Of a stretch of DNA of 37,412 nucleotides, positions 16,479 to 25,608 are shown piece by piece. Both the position numbers and the translations under genes were made by a program. Numbering within the stretch: the stretch's first letter is position 1; the number at the start of each line of letters is the position of its first letter. This DNA comes from CALRQJ02 sp943370285 (GTDB lineage: Bacteria; Bacteroidota; Bacteroidia; Chitinophagales; Chitinophagaceae). The notes under the pieces were generated by a model. The model saw only the letters and a list, made by a program, of their open reading frames with translations. It was not told the DNA's origin and did no database searches. Location: positions 1 to 37,412 of the forward strand of contig CALRQJ020000020.1 in the NCBI GenBank assembly GCA_943370285.1, given 5' to 3'.

Positions 16479-18719
16479 CTATCCCTTGGTTATTTTGCGG
16501 ACAAAGCTTTGTTTAGCCAATTTGAATCTAATGAAATATACCCCCTTAGGTAAAATTGAAATGTCAATCTTATTCATACCTCTTATCAGATTGAGATTAT
16601 TGATAACATTCTTACCAGTAAAATCAAAAATGCTTGCATTTACTTTTTCATTAAATAAACTTTTTATAAACAAAGTATGTGTTGCAGGATTGGGTGCAAT
16701 CGTCAACTCTTTTGCAAATTGAATATTTGCAATACTTGTAGTTAGATTTGTTTTACTCGTTACAAAAAAACTACCCAAAGCACTGGTGGTAAATTCTAAG
16801 TAGTAGCCATTTTGATAAGTACCAAACACAGCAGTATTGGTTGGGATAATGATTTCACCGGTTCCGGAAGTGGGTAGCTGAGCCGAACAAGTTGTTGTAG
16901 CTGTTCTAACGATTCTCAAATCACTTAGTGCAGCTATAGTGTTATCGGCTAATTTTAACGCATTGTATTCCGCTGCAGATAAATAGAAGCGAACCAATAA
17001 TGGCGATGATAGTGATGAAGTAGCACTGATGGTTATGTTTCGGTTGAGACATGCTTTACCCATTCCATCTACTCGATTGGTAGTTGTTACCAAGTAACTC
17101 CCATTAATTTCTCCTAACACAGTATTATCTAATATACCAACAACAATATTCATCGTATCGGTAGAAATAAATTTTGCATAATTAGTATCTTTTAAATACT
17201 GCCAATTGCCAGCATTTGTTAAAAAAAATTTATTGGCATTGATGCATGTATTGTTTATTCCATAAGCAACAATCGTATCTCCATTTAAATAATTTTCTAG
17301 GTGGGTAAACCCATTGGTACTTATTCCCTGACGGTCATTAGCGTTATTCGGATTTAACCCTCTTCGTGTTTCCCACTCATCGGGCATACCATCTTTATCT
17401 GCATCTACAGGTGCTGTTGTACTATTTAGTGTAGGCCAAGCATTTACTGTTTGAGCAAATGCGGTACCGTGAGGAAACCCACCTTGTACATCAATAATTC
17501 TACCGGTTCTATTTCGAACATCATTAGCAATACGTTGGTCTAATGTATCTCTCTTTGGCAATGAAGCACCAGCAGCATGTAGTACTAAATCGTACGCTAC
17601 CGAAGTAGCATGTGTAGTGATAGCATCAAATGCAAAAGGTGTTGTCATTTTAGATTGATTGGTATCTGCCAAACCACCACCACTCATGGCTGCACCCAAC
17701 CAATTGTTATTAGTAATGGCAGTTGAACCATCTACCACATTACCCAACACAAAGTATTTACCATAGGGTAACGCCGGTGATGTTTGTTTACCAGGATTAA
17801 TTACCATAAATCTTCTGTTAATGCCAGATGTAGAACTGCTCGGTGTATTAGGCCCGTACTTATAATAGTTGTTTACAATATTATAGTTCCCCCCTTCTCC
17901 ACCATTTACGTTATAGTCACTCCAATTATAAATGACATTATTTCTGAAGTCGGCATTTTCGCTACCAATTACCGGACTAGAGGAATTGGGCAAATTCCTG
18001 CTGCCATCAAACCTTGGTGCTCTTCCTTTAATGTGAGCAATCAGATTGTGGTGTAAGGATGCTCTTCTGCCACCCCAAATACCCCCATAAGCATGTTGCT
18101 GAAAGTCGGTATCACCAGACTCAAAATGATAAGAATAATTCAGTGGTTCAGAAATGATATTCCACTGTAATGTTGTGCTATCACCTCTATAAATGCTACA
18201 TGCTTCGTCTGCACTCCAACTCATGGTGCAGTGATCAATAATGATATTTTTTCTACCAGTTCCAGATAATGCATCACCATCACCGCTTCCATTCACCATG
18301 CCTAAATTTTGAAATCGATCACCAAGCCTAAAACGTATAAATCGTACAACAATATTATCACCACTAATACTAACTGGATGATCTGCAATACAAATACCAT
18401 CACCTGGTGCTGTTTGACCAGCTATCGTTGTATTTGATCTTATTTGCAGAGGAGCCGTTAACCGAATCGTTCCCGATACTCTAAACACAACAGTACGTGG
18501 GGTACTAGCTGCACCATTAGAAAGTGCATAGCGAAAACTTCCAATCGAGTTGACATCTGTAAGGTTGGTTACTTCATAAACTGTAGTAGGTGTTGTAGCT
18601 GTTCCCCTTCCGCCTGTTGCAAATCTACCATAGCCTTCGGCACCGGGAAATGCAATTAATTGGGCAAACAAATTGACCATGCAAAAAAGACTAGAAATAA
18701 GCAGTACATATTTTTTCAT
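16479..18719 (-). CDS. PL1 pectate lyase with T9SS type A sorting domain
   Basis: 746 residues from the ATG at 18719 (signal peptide MKKYVLLISSLFCMVNLFAQ); an upstream in-frame TTG at 18728 is not preferred. Residues ~21-430 form a PL1 beta-helix: IAFPGAEGYGRFATGGRG, RFIRFRLGD, IIDHCTMSWSADEA (putative calcium site acids) and KGRAPRFDG (catalytic arginine region). A DADKDGMPDEWETRRGLNP segment near 445 is a calcium-binding-like loop common after these lyases. A beta-sandwich and a T9SS signal (LTIAPNPATHTLFI, ending RKITKG) follow. It cleaves de-esterified homogalacturonan by beta-elimination outside the cell, giving unsaturated ends for GH105. It is a paralogue of the adjacent 18788 gene, which lacks the sorting domain, and has its own operator at 18776. 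Confidence 0.94.
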   Translation of the reverse strand: MKKYVLLISSLFCMVNLFAQLIAFPGAEGYGRFATGGRGTATTPTTVYEVTNLTDVNSIGSFRYALSNGAASTPRTVVFRVSGTIRLTAPLQIRSNTTIAGQTAPGDGICIADHPVSISGDNIVVRFIRFRLGDRFQNLGMVNGSGDGDALSGTGRKNIIIDHCTMSWSADEACSIYRGDSTTLQWNIISEPLNYSYHFESGDTDFQQHAYGGIWGGRRASLHHNLIAHIKGRAPRFDGSRNLPNSSSPVIGSENADFRNNVIYNWSDYNVNGGEGGNYNIVNNYYKYGPNTPSSSTSGINRRFMVINPGKQTSPALPYGKYFVLGNVVDGSTAITNNNWLGAAMSGGGLADTNQSKMTTPFAFDAITTHATSVAYDLVLHAAGASLPKRDTLDQRIANDVRNRTGRIIDVQGGFPHGTAFAQTVNAWPTLNSTTAPVDADKDGMPDEWETRRGLNPNNANDRQGISTNGFTHLENYLNGDTIVAYGINNTCINANKFFLTNAGNWQYLKDTNYAKFISTDTMNIVVGILDNTVLGEINGSYLVTTTNRVDGMGKACLNRNITISATSSLSSPLLVRFYLSAAEYNALKLADNTIAALSDLRIVRTATTTCSAQLPTSGTGEIIIPTNTAVFGTYQNGYYLEFTTSALGSFFVTSKTNLTTSIANIQFAKELTIAPNPATHTLFIKSLFNEKVNASIFDFTGKNVINNLNLIRGMNKIDISILPKGVYFIRFKLAKQSFVRKITKG

Positions 18720-18775
18720 ACGCAACAATCAATGACACAAATTCTGAAATAAATACAACTATTATCTAGCAATCT

Positions 18776-18791
18776 ACGCAATCGTTATCAT
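18776..18791 (+). promoter_or_regulatory. LacI-type operator (site D) overlapping the stop codon of the upstream lyase gene
   Basis: ACGCAATCGTTATCAT fits the locus consensus. Its right end covers the TGA stop codon of the PL1 gene at 18788-18790, so part of the operator is coding sequence. The centre is about 64 bp upstream of the ATG at 18719. Confidence 0.66.
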
Positions 18792-20215
18792 TGGACTAAA
18801 CTGTTTACATACATTTCAATATTGGTGTAAAAAGCATGTAGTGATTTTTTTGCGGCATCGGTTTTGTCGTTAGGATTAAGCCCTTTTGCTGCTTCCCAAG
18901 TATCAGGTATTCCATCTCCATCGGCATCTTTTTGAGCAATGCCAACCTGTAAATTTGGCCAAGCATCTATCGTTTTTTCATAAGGAGTGCCATGAGGATA
19001 GCCACCTTGTACATCAATAATTTTACCAGTACGATTAAGCACATCATTGATAATTCTTTTATCCAGCGTATCTCTTTTAAAACTTGCGCCAACTTTAGCC
19101 AAAACTGCATCATATGCATCCCAAGTAGATTGTGTTACAATTTCTACTGATGGTATTGGTTGTACTAATTTAGATTGCTTAATTTCTTTATCAGTTCCAT
19201 TATTCCATTTAACACCACTCCAATTATTTTTGGTAACATCAAAATTGCCATCTACATAATTTCCATTTACATAGAACTGACCAAAAGGAATATCTGGGTC
19301 TTTTTTATAAGGATTAAAAATTTGGAATTTGACTTTTTCTGAAGTGTTTGGCCCGAACTTATAATAATTATTCACTAAATTATATCTACCACCTTCTGCT
19401 CCATAAATATTATTACCGCCCCAATTGTAAATGACATTATTTCTAAAATCTACAAACTCCATATCGGGTAAAATATTTCTATTGCCTTCGAATCTTGGGG
19501 TACGACTTAAACAATGAGCATAGAGGTTATGGTGCATAGAAGTGTGCCTACCGCCAATAATTCCACCATAACCGTGCCTTTCAAAATCAGTATCCCCAGT
19601 TTCAAAATGATAAGAATAGTTTAAGGGCTCTGCAATTAAATTCCATTGTAAAGTGGTGCTATCGCCTGCATACACACTAAATGCTTCATCAGTACTCCAA
19701 CTCATACTACAATGATCGATGATGATATGTTTTCTTCTGCTTCCCCCAAAGGCATCATCATGGCCACTGCCATTTACCATTCCTTTGTTTTGATTTTTAT
19801 CTCCTAGTCTAAAACGCATAAAACGTACTATTACGTTATCTCCTTTAATTGAAACGGGATGATCTGCCAAACAAATACCATCACCCGGTGCTGATTGCCC
19901 TGCAATAGTGGTATTCTCTGGAATATTTAATGGCGATTCTAAATGAATTGTTCCTGCAACAGCAAACACAATAATGGCCGGCTCTTTCAACTTTAATCCT
20001 TTTCTAAGACTTCCCTCTCCATCATCATTAAGATTTGTAACCACAAATACTTTACCACCTCTTCCTCCTGTTGTATATTTTCCGTAGCCCTCAGCTCCTG
20101 GAAATGCAATAGCTATCGTATCATCAGGAATAGCTGCTGCTATTACTTTTCGAGCACAGCTTTCTTGCAATATGCAGGTGACAAAAGTCAAGAGTAAAAA
20201 AATATTATTCTTCAT
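18788..20215 (-). CDS. PL1 pectate lyase, probable lipoprotein
   Basis: 475 residues. The signal sequence ends in CILQESC (C20), an imperfect lipobox that could anchor the enzyme in the outer membrane as a surface lipoprotein; this assignment is tentative. The PL1 beta-helix shows IAFPGAEGYGKYTTGGRGGK, RFMRFRLGD, IIIDHCSMSWSTDEAFSVY (D167, D176, E177) and LSRTPRFEG (R238, R241). It ends with the calcium-binding-like DADGDGIPDTWEAAKGLNPN and has no T9SS domain. It is closely similar through the catalytic region to the T9SS lyase just downstream, indicating tandem duplication with divergent localisation. It follows susD by 64 bases, with a terminator hairpin between them and no operator or evident promoter, so it probably depends on readthrough from susCD. 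Confidence 0.93.
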   Translation of the reverse strand: MKNNIFLLLTFVTCILQESCARKVIAAAIPDDTIAIAFPGAEGYGKYTTGGRGGKVFVVTNLNDDGEGSLRKGLKLKEPAIIVFAVAGTIHLESPLNIPENTTIAGQSAPGDGICLADHPVSIKGDNVIVRFMRFRLGDKNQNKGMVNGSGHDDAFGGSRRKHIIIDHCSMSWSTDEAFSVYAGDSTTLQWNLIAEPLNYSYHFETGDTDFERHGYGGIIGGRHTSMHHNLYAHCLSRTPRFEGNRNILPDMEFVDFRNNVIYNWGGNNIYGAEGGRYNLVNNYYKFGPNTSEKVKFQIFNPYKKDPDIPFGQFYVNGNYVDGNFDVTKNNWSGVKWNNGTDKEIKQSKLVQPIPSVEIVTQSTWDAYDAVLAKVGASFKRDTLDKRIINDVLNRTGKIIDVQGGYPHGTPYEKTIDAWPNLQVGIAQKDADGDGIPDTWEAAKGLNPNDKTDAAKKSLHAFYTNIEMYVNSLVQ

Positions 20216-20228
20216 GATAATGCGATTT

Positions 20229-20256
20229 AAAAAGGCTGCCGTTAAGCAGCCTTTTA
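20229..20256 (-). terminator. Hairpin terminator between susD and the PL1 gene
   Basis: On the minus strand, AAAGGCTGC pairs perfectly with GCAGCCTTT around a six-base loop and is followed by T residues. It begins 24 bases after the susD stop and ends only about 13 bases before the ATG of the lyase gene. It may partly terminate transcription or protect the susCD message while letting a fraction continue. Confidence 0.82.
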
Positions 20257-20279
20257 TTAAAATTCAATGGGGGATATCA

Positions 20280-22148
20280 TTAGTAACCCGGGTTTTGAAC
20301 CAAGTTAAAATTTGCATCTCTTGATGGCTGTGGTAAAGGGAATAATTCTGATTTACCAGTTACAAATCCTGTAGCCAATCTATCTCTCGATGTTGTAGCT
20401 ACTGCTGCTGTCATCCAGTTTACTCTTGTAAAACCAGTTATAGCAGATGATGTTGGACCAATGGCATAGAATGAGTTCATCCATAAACCACTCATGGTAT
20501 TATCATCAGATGCATTATTATTTTTATAATACATGAATTGCGGTAATGTACCATTGGTAGCGTATGCAGGAAAACCTGCCATGTATGTTGGCTGAATGAG
20601 GCTATTACCGTTGGCCATATTGGTTAGATTATTCTTTGTTTCTGTAAAAGCTGTGTTCATTAAATTCCAACGCATTAAATCATATTTTCTAATTCCTTCT
20701 CCTCCTAACTCTAATGCTCTTTCTCGTACCAACGCTTTAAAGAATGCATCTTTACTTAAGCCTGCAGGCAAATCAACTGTTGGATCTACTGCAGTTAGGG
20801 ACTTACCAAAACCTCTTCTTCTTACTATATTGATGGCATTGTATGCACTAGCGGTTGCACCATTTAATTCGTTTTCTGCTTCGGCGTACATTAAGAGCAC
20901 ATCTGCGTAGCGCAAAATTTGCCATTTTAACTGAAAGTACTGTGCGTTGCTTGTTGGTGCAACTACAGGATTAGTCATCCAATCTCTTCTATATTTTCCA
21001 TCATTCATAGCAGTGCTTGCTAAGCCAATTTTGGTTGTACCATTTGCGGCAACATTATATATTGCAATAGTCACATCTCTACGCAAATCGGTTGAATCAA
21101 ATAAATAAAAATAAGTTGGTAATGGATTGATACTGCTATTGCCCAAATTGTTCACTCTAGGGCCATTATAATAACCCAATTTGGTATCTGCTACTGAGCC
21201 GCCGCCAATGCCTGTTGCTTGAAACATTAACTCCCCTTGAGGATCAGCAATTGCTCTAGCACAAACTTGATCTTTCCATAATGCCTTATAACTAGGATTG
21301 AGACCATGTTTACCGGATGTGATGATATCGTTACACTCCTGTTTGGCAATTTGATAATATTGTTGAAAGTCTGCGGCACGTTGCATACCGCCTGTTTGAC
21401 GCAGTTTGAAACCACCTCTAAACAAAGCAATTCTTGCTCTTAGTCCTTTCACAGTTCCTTTGGTGATTCGTTCATCTACCGGGTCGCCAATAGCAGCAAG
21501 TTCGTCTCTCCAAGGCACTAAATCAGCAGCTACTCTCAAATCTTCTAACAAACGATTGTACAAAGTGTCTGCATTCGCTCTCATTGGGAAAGGATCAGCT
21601 GTTGCTTGAGCATAACCCGGTTGAAAGTGAGCAGGTAAATCTCCCCAGTTACGAATAGCTTCAAAATAATACTGAGCCCTTAATGTTAAGGCTTCTCCAT
21701 GCATACGACGCAGTTGCTTTTTCTCTTGTTCAGAACCACTGTTGTACATATCCATTTTGGGAATCTTATCGATGCAAATATTAGCAAATTCAATTCCCTG
21801 AAACAATTGATTAAATGGTCTTTCTAATTGCGCATTACTTGGTGTTAATGTAAAACGAGCCATATCTCTTCTATCATTATCACCTGCACCACTTGGCCCT
21901 TGCATTTCATCATTATCTACCGGATAATAAAGACTCATTCGAATGCCATAACCTTGGTCTCCGGTTAAACGACTGTACACCCCGGCTAACGCTTGATAGG
22001 TAGTAGTTACATCTTTAAAAACAAGGTCTGGACCAGTAGAAGTGATAGGCTGTTGATCGAGGTATTTTTTACAACTGCCTAATACAAATACACTTGTTAA
22101 GGCAAGTAACATTTTAATGCTGATTAATTTATTATACTTCATTTTCAT
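20280..22148 (-). CDS. susD: SusD/RagB-type outer-membrane glycan-binding lipoprotein
   Basis: 622 residues. The signal peptide ends in a good lipobox, FVLGSC (C26), followed by KKYLDQQP, the usual SusD mature N-terminus. Other family landmarks are the tetratricopeptide-like helices around LRAQYYFEAIRNWGDLPAHF, the motif LGGEGIRKYDLMRWN, and the C-terminal PLPQPSRDANFNLVQNPGY. SusD proteins cap the SusC channel on the cell surface and capture oligosaccharides, here presumably pectin fragments. It starts 19 bases after susC and is followed by a terminator hairpin. Either the ATG at 22148 or the one at 22142 could be used. Confidence 0.96.
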   Translation of the reverse strand: MKMKYNKLISIKMLLALTSVFVLGSCKKYLDQQPITSTGPDLVFKDVTTTYQALAGVYSRLTGDQGYGIRMSLYYPVDNDEMQGPSGAGDNDRRDMARFTLTPSNAQLERPFNQLFQGIEFANICIDKIPKMDMYNSGSEQEKKQLRRMHGEALTLRAQYYFEAIRNWGDLPAHFQPGYAQATADPFPMRANADTLYNRLLEDLRVAADLVPWRDELAAIGDPVDERITKGTVKGLRARIALFRGGFKLRQTGGMQRAADFQQYYQIAKQECNDIITSGKHGLNPSYKALWKDQVCARAIADPQGELMFQATGIGGGSVADTKLGYYNGPRVNNLGNSSINPLPTYFYLFDSTDLRRDVTIAIYNVAANGTTKIGLASTAMNDGKYRRDWMTNPVVAPTSNAQYFQLKWQILRYADVLLMYAEAENELNGATASAYNAINIVRRRGFGKSLTAVDPTVDLPAGLSKDAFFKALVRERALELGGEGIRKYDLMRWNLMNTAFTETKNNLTNMANGNSLIQPTYMAGFPAYATNGTLPQFMYYKNNNASDDNTMSGLWMNSFYAIGPTSSAITGFTRVNWMTAAVATTSRDRLATGFVTGKSELFPLPQPSRDANFNLVQNPGY

Positions 22149-22166
22149 ATTGCAGAAATATTATCG

Positions 22167-25100
22167 TTAGAAAGAAACGTTTACACCAAAAATATAAGTA
22201 CGACTTTTGGGATATGCTGAATAATCAAGATTAGGTGTTAATGGGCTACGTCTTACACTTACTTCAGGATCAAACCCGCTGTAACCGGTAATTACAGCCA
22301 AATTGTTGGCAGTAGCATAAAAACGCAAACGGTCTAATTTTAGTTTTGCCAATGCTTTTACTGGTAATGTATAACCTATAGTAATGTTATTCAGTCTAAG
22401 GAATGAACCATCCTCAATTGCCCAAGAATGCGGGAAGAAAGCACCTGCACCTGTAATCGGTCGCCATAATGTGGCGTTTGCATTTAAAGCTGCCAATGCT
22501 GTAGGATCGGTTACTCTTTGACCATTGGCATCAATGGTTCTCCATCTGTTTTCAACCATTCCTAACATATTTGCGTTGGGGGTATAGCCATTGATGAATT
22601 CGATATTATTGGCATTATATATATCACCACCAATTACAAAGTTTACAAAGATGCTAGCATCCCATTGCTTATAGGTAAACTGTTGGTTTAAACCACCTGT
22701 AAAGTCAGGAGTTGGATCGCCAATAATTTTTCTGTCATTATTTACATCTACTACACCATCGCCATTCAAGTCTTTGAATTTAATAGAACCTGGCTGCGGT
22801 GCACCAATAATACTTGTGTTGTTTACTACACCAGCCTTTAAAGTATATGTATTGGTAGTAGCATTATAATCAAAATCAGATACTTTATAAAATCCGTCAT
22901 TCACTAAACCCCACATAGAACCAACAGGGTCACCTATGCGTACAATATAATCTGTTGGCTGGCCAGATACACCCCAACTAGGTGCCGGAAAAAATGCGTT
23001 CATACCTCTACCCAAAGCTTCAACGGTATTTTTATTATGTGAGATGTTGAAATTAGCTGTCCAAGTGAAATTATTTTTCGGCTTACGCATTACTGTAGCA
23101 TTGATTTGCAACTCCCATCCTTTGTTGGACGTTTCACCAATATTTTGCAATTGGGTAACATAACCATAGGTAGAGGCAATAGGCACATCAAGTAACAAAT
23201 CTTTTGACTGATTCAAATAATAGTCAAAACTAATGTCTAATCTTCCTCTTAATAATCCAATATCGAGTCCAAAGTTTTGATTAACTAGAGACTCCCACCT
23301 TAAATTTTCATTAACTAAGGCGGTTGAAGTAAAAGCTGGAACTATGTTTCCATTGAGTGAATAAAACAATTGATCGTTACGGAAAGTAGTTTGATACAAA
23401 TAATCACCGATACGATTGTTACCTACTGTACCATAACCAATTCTTAGTTTTAGATTATTGATATTTGTACTGTTTTTTAAGAAATCTTCTTTAGATATAA
23501 CCCATGCTAAGGAACCAGAAGGGAAATAGCCCCATCTTTCGTCTGCTGCAAATTTAGAAGAGCCATCAGCTCTCACATTTATTTCAGCCATGTACTTGCC
23601 TTTGTAACCATAATTTACCCTAGAGAAAAAAGATAAGCTAGTGTATTTAGATTTAAACAAACGAGGCAATCCTTTTACAGTTCCCAAATTGGTTTCGTTG
23701 AATGCCTTATTAGGATAGGTGTTTTGCGGATAATTTTCAATTGTTCTACCATGTGTGTGGGTTTCTAATTGATAGGTTTCTTCTCCTAAGATTACAGTCA
23801 AATCATGCTTCTTCTTATAATTCTTCAAGCTATAAGTAAGCACATTAGAATTTGTAATTACTTTTCGTGTAGTAGAATCTAAACTAATAATTGGTTTTGC
23901 AGCACCCTGAATTCGAGAGTAAGGCGTTAATGAATCGCTGAACTGCTTGTCAATTTGATCATTTGAATCGTAACCAAAAACAGATCTAAAAGAGAGTCTT
24001 TTATTGATATTGTAAGTAATATTGGCATTTATGTTCAAAGCATTGGTACGTTTTGTTCTGTACTCTGCCCGGGCCAATAAAATGGGGTTTACTAATGACA
24101 ATCCGTTACCCACATTATCTTCTGCCAATGGGTCATTATCATCAATATCTTGTCCGGTAGACAAGAATGGCCTGTATTTCACAGCACTTCTCAAACGGTT
24201 GTAAGCACTGCCTTTATCATCAGAAACACCTGCACCCAATACTTCTTGGTTGGTGTATCTAAACCCTGCTCCAACTTTAATTTTATCGGTAATTTTATAA
24301 TCACCTTTAAAATTTAATAAGTGCCGCTTGTACTCTGAATTCAATACAATAGCTTTATCATTATTGTGTGTGTAATTAAAATTATAGGTAGCTTTTTTCG
24401 AACCTCCACTAAAGCCGGCATTATGAGTAGAGGCAATACCCGTTCTTCCCATCATTTCTCCTTGCCAATCTACGCTTTCAACATTTTTATAATTTACCAA
24501 TGTATCCCATGTGCCAAAATCATTTCTAAAATTGATACTGTCGGCAGTGCTTGCTAAAGAACGTTCATAGTTGTATACCAAGAATTCATAAGGTGAAAGT
24601 ACTGGCAATCGTTTAGCCAAAGTTTTTACACCTACAAATCCGTTGTAATGCATTTTCATTTTGCCCGGCTTACCGCTTTTAGTAGTAATGATAATTACAC
24701 CATTAGCACCTCTAGCACCGTAAATAGAAGTTGCTGCGGCATCTTTCAAGACATCGATAGTCTGTATATCTTGAGGTGCAACAACATTCAATGCATTTTC
24801 TACCTGCACCCCATCTACAATATATAATGGCGAGTTATCTTGTGTAATAGACATACCACCACGTACCCTAATTCTTACTTCTGCATCGGGAGAACCTTCG
24901 GCAGTTGTTGCAGTAACACCGGCTAAGCGACCATTCAACATTTCGGCGGCCGAGTTAATGGGTATATCTCTTAATTGCTTGGCATCTACTGAAGCTACAG
25001 ATGCCATTACATCTTTTCGTCTTACGGTTTGATAACCGACAACAACTACATCGTCAATTTGATTAACATCTTTTTCTAATGAAACAGTTATCGACGATGT

Positions 25101-25361
25101 CGGGTCTGCTTTTACATTTTTAGATTTGTAACCAGTATAACTAAAAATTAAAGTGACCTTTTTATTATCTACTACTCTTAGTGTAAACTCACCTTTTGAA
25201 TTTGTTTGTGTACCTCTAGACGTGCCACTCACAACGACACTGACACCTGCAAGTGGAGCATTGGCAGAGTCAGTAACTATTCCTTTAATCTCTGCTGTTT
25301 GTGAAAAAACAGCAACGGAAATGAAACTGCTTAGTAATAGCAGTATTGAAATTTTTTTCAT
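22167..25361 (-). CDS. susC: SusC/RagA-type TonB-dependent outer-membrane transporter
   Basis: 1064 residues from the ATG at 25361, which gives the signal peptide MKKISILLLLSSFISVAVFSQ. Residues ~22-105 are a carboxypeptidase-regulatory-like domain (IKGIVTDSANAPLAGVSVVV). The plug domain follows (~115-225), with the SusC hallmarks SPLYIVDGVQV, DIQTIDVLKDAAATSIYGAR and GANGVIIITTK. The rest is the beta-barrel, ending in the aromatic RTYIFGVNVSF. It imports oligosaccharides using TonB energy. It leads the susCD unit, and its promoter region, shared divergently with the LacI gene, holds operator site E 109 bp upstream. Confidence 0.97.
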   Translation of the reverse strand: MKKISILLLLSSFISVAVFSQTAEIKGIVTDSANAPLAGVSVVVSGTSRGTQTNSKGEFTLRVVDNKKVTLIFSYTGYKSKNVKADPTSSITVSLEKDVNQIDDVVVVGYQTVRRKDVMASVASVDAKQLRDIPINSAAEMLNGRLAGVTATTAEGSPDAEVRIRVRGGMSITQDNSPLYIVDGVQVENALNVVAPQDIQTIDVLKDAAATSIYGARGANGVIIITTKSGKPGKMKMHYNGFVGVKTLAKRLPVLSPYEFLVYNYERSLASTADSINFRNDFGTWDTLVNYKNVESVDWQGEMMGRTGIASTHNAGFSGGSKKATYNFNYTHNNDKAIVLNSEYKRHLLNFKGDYKITDKIKVGAGFRYTNQEVLGAGVSDDKGSAYNRLRSAVKYRPFLSTGQDIDDNDPLAEDNVGNGLSLVNPILLARAEYRTKRTNALNINANITYNINKRLSFRSVFGYDSNDQIDKQFSDSLTPYSRIQGAAKPIISLDSTTRKVITNSNVLTYSLKNYKKKHDLTVILGEETYQLETHTHGRTIENYPQNTYPNKAFNETNLGTVKGLPRLFKSKYTSLSFFSRVNYGYKGKYMAEINVRADGSSKFAADERWGYFPSGSLAWVISKEDFLKNSTNINNLKLRIGYGTVGNNRIGDYLYQTTFRNDQLFYSLNGNIVPAFTSTALVNENLRWESLVNQNFGLDIGLLRGRLDISFDYYLNQSKDLLLDVPIASTYGYVTQLQNIGETSNKGWELQINATVMRKPKNNFTWTANFNISHNKNTVEALGRGMNAFFPAPSWGVSGQPTDYIVRIGDPVGSMWGLVNDGFYKVSDFDYNATTNTYTLKAGVVNNTSIIGAPQPGSIKFKDLNGDGVVDVNNDRKIIGDPTPDFTGGLNQQFTYKQWDASIFVNFVIGGDIYNANNIEFINGYTPNANMLGMVENRWRTIDANGQRVTDPTALAALNANATLWRPITGAGAFFPHSWAIEDGSFLRLNNITIGYTLPVKALAKLKLDRLRFYATANNLAVITGYSGFDPEVSVRRSPLTPNLDYSAYPKSRTYIFGVNVSF

Positions 25362-25462
25362 ATAACAAGCATTTAAGAGACCCAATCTTTTAATCAGTCT
25401 ATTATTCAGCTCAAAGTACATAAACTTAAAGGGCAAGTAGTGAGATAAGAATGTTTTTATTT

Positions 25463-25478
25463 ACGCAAACGTTACCGA
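25463..25478 (+). promoter_or_regulatory. LacI-type operator (site E) in the susC-lacI divergent region
   Basis: ACGCAAACGTTACCGA lies in the 247-bp gap between the divergent susC and LacI genes, about 109 bp from the susC ATG and 138 bp from the LacI ATG. On the susC strand the internal TTTG is followed after 18 bases by TATCTCA, as also seen near site C. One site could serve both repression of susCD and autoregulation of the regulator. Confidence 0.72.
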
Positions 25479-25608
25479 AACAGCGCTAATTTTCAACTTC
25501 TTATGCCCACATAAATTTATTAAAAGAATCGATACTTATTTGATTTAAAATATATCGAGAGTGCCTAATTTTCAGTTAGTTTTAGGCCATCACATTAACC
25601 TTGCTATT

